This document shows positions 60,901-64,000 of a stretch of 64,000 nt of DNA, in pieces. This DNA is from Opitutia bacterium (GTDB taxonomy: Bacteria > Verrucomicrobiota > Verrucomicrobiae > Opitutales > Opitutaceae). The first letter of the stretch is position 1. Each line of letters begins with the position of its first letter. Location of the stretch: assembly GCA_947442255.1 (NCBI GenBank), contig CANEVO010000006.1, positions 23,949-87,948 on the forward strand. The letters are read 5' to 3'. The position numbers and the translations under genes are program-made. The notes beneath the pieces were generated by a model. That model had not been told where the DNA came from, made no database searches, and saw only the letters and a list, made by a program, of their open reading frames with translations.

Positions 60901-61161
60901 CGCTACGCCTCCGTGATGAACATCTCGAACGACATCAACACCAACTCCAAGCGCGGCGGCGTCACCGCGGGCGACTACGTGGTGTTCGATGGGGGCGCCA
61001 CCTATCCGTGGGAAGTGTTCGGCTACAAGATCGGGACCGCGATCCAGATCTCGAACCTCACCAACAAGGAGTACAACGAGGGCAGCGGCGGCCTCAGCGG
61101 TGGCGGCTTCATGACCTCCATGCCCCGCACCTGGCTGCTCACGAACAGCCTCCGGTTCTAA
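58000..61161 (+). CDS. TonB-dependent receptor with N-terminal coiled coil
   Basis: 1053 residues. Signal peptide 1-34 (LGLAASLALPTGFAQ). Residues about 37-58 are a heptad-like coil (EEFRRLQEENAALRRRVAEM), then an Ala/Pro/Ser linker (60-86), then a TonB-box-like ITVLSPFQV (90-98). The plug starts at EDFIRDTGMREISDVLRY and continues with GTFTLRGFPI, VDRIEIIKGPAAVFFGQGFPGG and INYVTKQP. The 22-strand barrel ends LLTNSLRF with the terminal Phe used for BAM recognition. Large catechol/ferric or glycan-type receptors share this plug. Given the LacI and GH78 genes, glycan oligomers are a fair guess. The coil before the TonB box is not standard. Confidence 0.92.
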   Translation: MNISRSRSGLPDRVSRYLSLGLAASLALPTGFAQSTEEFRRLQEENAALRRRVAEMEGRSAPAPQAASPRAIAPASSPALPAPGTTAEGITVLSPFQVNSEKDYGYLKTNSATATRIGMEIQKIPLSISVLSEDFIRDTGMREISDVLRYSASAAGDTRQGVKAPGNSATPSGTFTLRGFPISSRLRNGLNRYSYYNMDTVDRIEIIKGPAAVFFGQGFPGGVINYVTKQPQFTQMPATFSYSYGGNEERMGAERTTMDQNTVFSSSAAMRMVAVWDDNIGSQTGEFKKAFTFAPSVKFVPFASGKVRILADFEYSKARQNNDGQGWIYPEQWFSDYKNPSAALLVAASTSTAGVYTGTPMTAAQYQARIFNNVGAWIQDVRRVAQGNNLASNFTATNQYVAPQALWTSIKRGATYTQLDGSRRYNSKFNNRGVGSQTDNTDSTFGLTIEADPTEWLNARYTFTKNNSYYNFLTSQAAPYADGYRMNFSGLSYRGDKRDSNTHQYDFVLKKDFLGVKNKVLIGGVYDHSLFNYYGNSGFLYANIPGAALTGSGALPAVISNTSTLPFIPANISYPGTTSALPTVNMNLAAGNNGVGSSLQLQQLYGRDGTPLTATQVFSEYDPGIHPTPDIRRVTGIDRAVVDRYNPKKEEYYINYLATLMDDKLNLFAGYRTVNEYDGEQRVSPNPPWFNGFPDELLTLTTPEQINRYGISNAVGSYHVGTYLVKKGDSSMFGASYAVTKSLTAYASYSRTYLPNTGFLGLTDENLVRVRAVQIGLNPDTEISRIRAAGSNNTLKNEEGKNYEFGVKTSMWDNKLVGTFSVFRLLRNNEKLDDTQRQIDEPLNYAGPNKSGAYGTGNGGVRWYSNSSSRKVEGTEAEIIWTPRRNYQVLANASWQWTAKTVADPRFFNPANAPTGASAAQIQANNQNYYFTYEFRMPNVPEYRFNMFNRYTFSDGALRGLTVTLGARYASVMNISNDINTNSKRGGVTAGDYVVFDGGATYPWEVFGYKIGTAIQISNLTNKEYNEGSGGLSGGGFMTSMPRTWLLTNSLRF

Positions 61162-61197
61162 GTCCCCGAGGGGAATTCATTCCCCGATACCTTGCCC

Positions 61198-61230
61198 GGG
61201 CGGAGACGCGAGTCTCCGCCCGTTTTTTTT
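61198..61230 (+). terminator. Rho-independent terminator after the TonB receptor
   Basis: GGGCGGAGAC, GCGA loop, GTCTCCGCCC (61198-61221), then G and eight T (61223-61230). It is 36 bp after the receptor stop codon and the clearest terminator in the window. Confidence 0.93.
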
Positions 61231-61286
61231 GCTAGGTTGCAGGGACCTCTCCCTTCCCGCAGATCGCACGATCCGACCGGCCGCTC

Positions 61287-61775
61287 ATGAAACCATCTCT
61301 GCTTCTCCTCCGCGCTCTCCGCGTTTTCGTTTTTTGCAGCGTGATCGCCGCGGGCTCCGCCGCGACGCCCGTCACCACGGCCCTCGTCGGAAAATGGCAC
61401 CTCGACCCCGCCCGCTCCACGGAGTTGAGCCCGTGGAAGACGTTCCACCTGACGATCACGCTTGCCGGCGACACCGTCACGCTCGAACGCCGGCTCGCGT
61501 GGGGCCGGCGCGATTTCACCGACCGGCTCGTGCTCGACACCACGCAACCCGAGACCGTCGCGACCATCGATTGGTGGGCCGACAACCGTCATCTCGGCGC
61601 CTACCTCGGCGCCGACCATTCCCGCCGCGTCCACCCGCAATGGCTCGACGCGGGGCGCATCCGACGTGACCCCTTTTTCTGCACCCCAAGTTCCGATCGA
61701 ACGGCGTCGACAGGACGGTCTCCCGTCTGCCAACTCCTTTCGGGCCCCGCGCCGCAATCAGCATTTGTTCAATGA
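61287..61775 (+). pseudogene. 3'-truncated secreted protein gene
   Basis: 162 residues as read. The first 125 look like a genuine secreted small protein: signal MKPSLLLLRALRVFVFCSVI with AAGSAATPVTT, then WHLDPARSTELSPWKTFHLT, TLERRLAWGRRDFTD and GAYLGADHSRRVHPQWLDAGR, a lipocalin-like beta pattern. After about 61665 the sequence turns to low-meaning codons (RRDPFFCTPSSDRTASTG), with no expected continuation in the other frames, so the rest of the gene has probably been deleted. The stop then overlaps the start of the DUF1080 gene by 4 bp. It could still be a short real protein. Confidence 0.5.
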
Positions 61776-62668
61776 ACCCCTTGTTCCGCTCGCCGACGTT
61801 TCCGTTTCCTTACCTCGCCATGACGGTCTTCGCCGTCCTGGCTTGCCTCCGGTCGGCCGCAATCGCGGCGAACGCTCCCGCCGATCCATCCGCCGCGATT
61901 ACACCGGACAAGCCGATCGCACTCTTCAACGGCAAGGATCTGTCGAATTTCTACACGTGGCTCGTCGACCACAAGTACTCCGATCCCAACCGCGTCTTCT
62001 CGGTCGTGGACCGCGTCGACGGTGCGCCCGCCATCCGCGTCAGCGGTGAGAACTGGGGCGGATTCGTCACGAAAGAGTCCTACACCAACTATCACCTCGT
62101 GGTGGAGTATCGGTGGGGCGATCTCACCTGGGGCGAGCGCAAGGACAAGGCGTTGGACAGCGGGATTCTGGTCCACGCGCGCGGACCGGACGGGAACTCC
62201 CGGGCAGACTTCAACGGTCCCTGGATGAACTCCGTCGAGTATCAACTGATCGAGGGTGCCACCGGTGACTTTATTCGCGTCCGGGGTTTCGCGAAGGACG
62301 GATCGCCTCTCCCCGCGCCCAACTTGACCGGCACCGTTCGGGTCCTGCGCAACGGCCAGATGAACTGGGACCCGAACGGCGCGGAAGTGAGATTCGACGA
62401 AAACGCCCGCGGGCGTCTCTGCTGTTCCTACAAGGATCCCGACTGGAGCGGCGGCTTGGGTTACCGCGGGGCCCGGGATGTGGAGCGCCCCGTCGGCCAG
62501 TGGAACAAAGCCGAGATTATCTGCAAAGCGGATACGGTGACGTTCATCCTCAACGGCGAAACGATTAACCGTGGCACGCGCTGCACCTTCACGTCAGGCA
62601 AGCTGCTGTTCCAGTCCGAAGGCGCCGAAGTCTTCTTCCGGCGGATTCAGCTATACCCTGCGCGGTAA
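61772..62668 (+). CDS. DUF1080 secreted protein (3-keto-disaccharide hydrolase-type fold)
   Basis: 298 residues. Signal region PTFPFPYLAMTVFAVLACLRSA with cleavage near AIA/ANA. The DUF1080 hallmark follows: IALFNGKDLSNFYTWLVDHK, ENWGGFVTKESYTNYHLVVE, ALDSGILVHARGPDG, NSVEYQLIEGATGDFIRV and, at the end, NKAEIICKADTVTFILNG. The fold is a concanavalin-like sandwich that binds or cleaves sugars. Recent work assigns 3-keto-glycoside hydrolase or lyase activity to some members. Its ATG overlaps the end of the truncated ORF before it (ATGA). Looks intact and full length. Confidence 0.88.
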   Translation: MNPLFRSPTFPFPYLAMTVFAVLACLRSAAIAANAPADPSAAITPDKPIALFNGKDLSNFYTWLVDHKYSDPNRVFSVVDRVDGAPAIRVSGENWGGFVTKESYTNYHLVVEYRWGDLTWGERKDKALDSGILVHARGPDGNSRADFNGPWMNSVEYQLIEGATGDFIRVRGFAKDGSPLPAPNLTGTVRVLRNGQMNWDPNGAEVRFDENARGRLCCSYKDPDWSGGLGYRGARDVERPVGQWNKAEIICKADTVTFILNGETINRGTRCTFTSGKLLFQSEGAEVFFRRIQLYPAR

Positions 62669-62677
62669 CCATCGCCC

Positions 62678-62764
62678 ATGACCCCGTCCCATCGCTTGGA
62701 TATCCCAACCACCCGTCGCACGTTTCTCGGGCTGGGTGGAAGGGGTCGGGCCGTTACTTGTTAA
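62678..62764 (+). pseudogene. N-terminal stub of a Tat-exported protein
   Basis: Ten bases after the DUF1080 stop a new ATG opens 28 codons: MTPSHRLDIPTTRRTFLGLG, then GRGRAVTC and TAA. TTRRTFLG-LGG is a twin-arginine signal beginning as used by exported oxidoreductases, sulfatases and dehydrogenases. The hydrophobic region and mature protein are missing. I read it as the 5' remainder of a gene cut by a deletion, once co-transcribed with DUF1080. Confidence 0.6.
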
Positions 62765-62886
62765 CGCGACGCCAGCCCGGCTGACGCGGAAGTGATGGAC
62801 CAGCTAGTCCTGGCTCACGCCGCGTACCTCGCGACCGTGCAATTCCGCAGGGATGAAGTTCCCGACCAAGTGCGGCCGCAGCGGGA

Positions 62887-63740
62887 TTACGGCAGCTCGT
62901 AGATTTCAACCAAGGCGGCGCCCGAGCTGATACCGTCGGCTCGAGGCGACCTGCGCCGTGTAGGCGCCAGGGGCGAGCGTGAGGATCAGAGCGGCGTCCT
63001 TGCTGGCGTGGCCGAGGGTGAACGCTCCCGTGGCACGGGCGGCCAAGGCCACCGCGGTCGCGTCCGTGGCGACGGCGCTCCAGTTGTCGTTGTCGCCGAT
63101 GAGTTGGTTGTCTTTGTAAACGCGCAGTCGGGGATCAACCAACACGCCGGAGACCCCGAAGGCCGCAAGCGCGGGCCCGATACCGCGGATAAGAACGCGT
63201 TTCGGGGCGTTACCGGTCACGACGAAGCCGGCGATCAGCACGTTTTCGCCGCTGCCGGCTTCGCCGCGCGCCGAGATATTAACGAGGCGCTGGAACTCGC
63301 CGTTGGGGTACACGCTAGCGTCGTAGATTTCAGCTAGGCCAATGCCAGCCCCGGTGCTGTCGACGACGTGCATCGTGTAGGTATCAGGCGCCAGCGTGGT
63401 GACCAGCGCGGCGTCTTTCGAACCAGCGACGAGCGCGAAGGCTCCGACGCGCGCAGCGGCCTCGACCGTTTCGGCGCCGGACCAGTCATCGTTCTCCAGA
63501 ATAAGTTTACCCTTCCCATCGTAGAGTTGGAGCCGGGGATTCGGCAGGGTGCCGGTCACGCCGAAGCTGGTGAGCGCAGGGCCGGTGGCGCGCAGAAGTA
63601 CGCGTTTCGGGGCCGAGCCACCAATGACGAAGCCGGTGATAAGCGTGCGCGGCGAGGGACCAACGCGGCCGCGAGACGACAGGTTAATCAGGCGGTCGGT
63701 AGCGGCCGTCGTGCTGGCGAGACCCTGAAAGATCATGCGG
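62887..63740 (-). pseudogene. Surface-protein C-terminal domain, frameshifted and IS-truncated
   Basis: Two repeats of about 115 residues, the first with RLINLSSRGRVG, KRVLLRATGPAL, FGVTGTLPNPRLQLYD and LAPDTYTMHVV, the second with RLVNISARGEAG, KRVLIRGIGPAL, FGVSGVLVDPRLRVYK and LAPGAYTAQV. Both match repeats common at the C-termini of large verrucomicrobial surface proteins. Near 62942 one base shifts the frame: as read the end is SSRRYQLGRRLG, but skipping one C restores SSDGISSGAALVEIYELP with stop at 62887-62889. At the 5' side the reading frame starts in the IS end (V-D-Q-I-S-G-D-H), so the original N-terminal part was cut off by the insertion at about 63740. Confidence 0.8.
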
Positions 63741-64000
63741 TGATCCCCCGAAATCTGGTCCACTTGTAATGTTAGTCTGCGGCCCTAAAGGAGCTCAGAC
63801 CATGAAAGGCAAAAGACACACGACGGAACAGAAGATCCGCATTTTGCGGGAAGCCGATTACGGCAAGAGCATCGTGGAAGTGAGCAAGGAGCATAACATC
63901 TCCGAGGTGACATTCCACCGTTGGAAACGGCAGTTCGGCCAACTCAACGTCAACGAAGCCAAACGCATGAAGGAATTGGAGCGCGAGAACGCGGAGCTAA
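63741..64000 (+). mobile_element. Left end of an IS3-family insertion sequence
   Basis: Starts about TGATCCCCCGAAATCTGGTC and runs off the window. The TG-start is typical of IS3-family ends, and the following OrfA confirms it. The right end and any target duplication lie outside. It truncates the surface-protein remnant at 62887. Confidence 0.75.
63802..64000 (+). CDS. IS3-family transposase OrfA, N-terminal part
   Basis: 66 residues before the edge. AGGAG lies 8 bases before the ATG (63789-63793). MKGKRHTTEQKIRILREADY opens the IS3/IS911 HTH, continued by VEVSKEHNISEVTFHRWKRQ, the helix-turn-helix. KELERENAEL begins the leucine-zipper multimerisation motif. In this family OrfA is normally joined to the DDE integrase OrfB by a -1 frameshift; that part is not in the window. 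Confidence 0.92.
   Translation, partial: MKGKRHTTEQKIRILREADYGKSIVEVSKEHNISEVTFHRWKRQFGQLNVNEAKRMKELERENAEL

Noticed and set aside
1..64000. CRISPR arrays, tRNA or rRNA genes, riboswitches
   Set aside because: I saw no regularly spaced repeats, no tRNA-like cloverleaf with a TTCGAATC-type arm and no rRNA-like stretch. A covariance-model scan would be needed to exclude small RNAs.

Overview
The window is very GC-rich, densely coded DNA that reads like a member of Verrucomicrobiota, family Opitutaceae or a near relative. The indications are the large number of secreted PQQ-type beta-propeller proteins, TonB receptors whose mature N-terminus carries an (L/M)SPF-V motif, DUF1080 and DUF6807 (PmoA-type) proteins, a BNR/Asp-box protein, and short palindromic repeats between and inside genes. 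This placement comes from protein character only; no rRNA or tRNA gene was seen.

Layout. 1-5.1 kb: the N-terminal part of a sodium:solute symporter (runs off the left edge), a secreted six-hairpin-type glycosidase and an MDR dehydrogenase. 5.1-6.6 kb: a visibly less GC-rich stretch with one unknown ORF. 6.6-10.9 kb (minus): an Asp-box protein, an unknown secreted protein and an M28 peptidase whose signal-peptide region is encoded by a palindromic repeat. 11-13.3 kb (plus): a secreted Rid-family protein and an MFS transporter. 13.3-40.2 kb: one uninterrupted run of minus-strand genes. Its core (about 33.7 down to 13.3 kb) is packed with overlapping or nearly abutting genes: two coupled propeller proteins, DUF3311 plus SSS symporter, a PaaK/LuxE-like adenylating enzyme, an acyl-CoA-reductase-like ALDH, an iron-type alcohol dehydrogenase, a propeller lipoprotein, a HemN/HemW-like radical SAM enzyme, a chorismate-lyase-like protein, a GT4 glycosyltransferase, a 4HBT thioesterase, a small DMT-like membrane protein, a second PaaK-like ligase and an ABC exporter pair. 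I read this as an undescribed operon for making or processing a carboxylic-acid (possibly 4-hydroxybenzoate-type) metabolite; this is the most interesting item here.

29.9-51.1 kb holds nine intact propeller proteins (a tenth is the lipoprotein inside the operon) and two decayed propeller remnants, mixed with a TonB receptor, an MFS transporter, a flavin-dependent halogenase-like enzyme, a small membrane protein and a CPA2 antiporter.

51.2-61.2 kb is a carbohydrate locus: a minus-strand set of three genes (GH78 alpha-L-rhamnosidase, DUF6807, exported PLP enzyme) with 4-bp ATGA overlaps, diverging from a sugar isomerase/epimerase, a LacI regulator and a large TonB receptor that ends in a clear Rho-independent terminator. 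61.3-64 kb is a decaying zone: a 3'-truncated gene, an intact DUF1080 protein, a 28-codon stub of a Tat-exported protein, a frameshifted and 5'-truncated surface-protein gene, and the left end of an IS3-family element that interrupts it.
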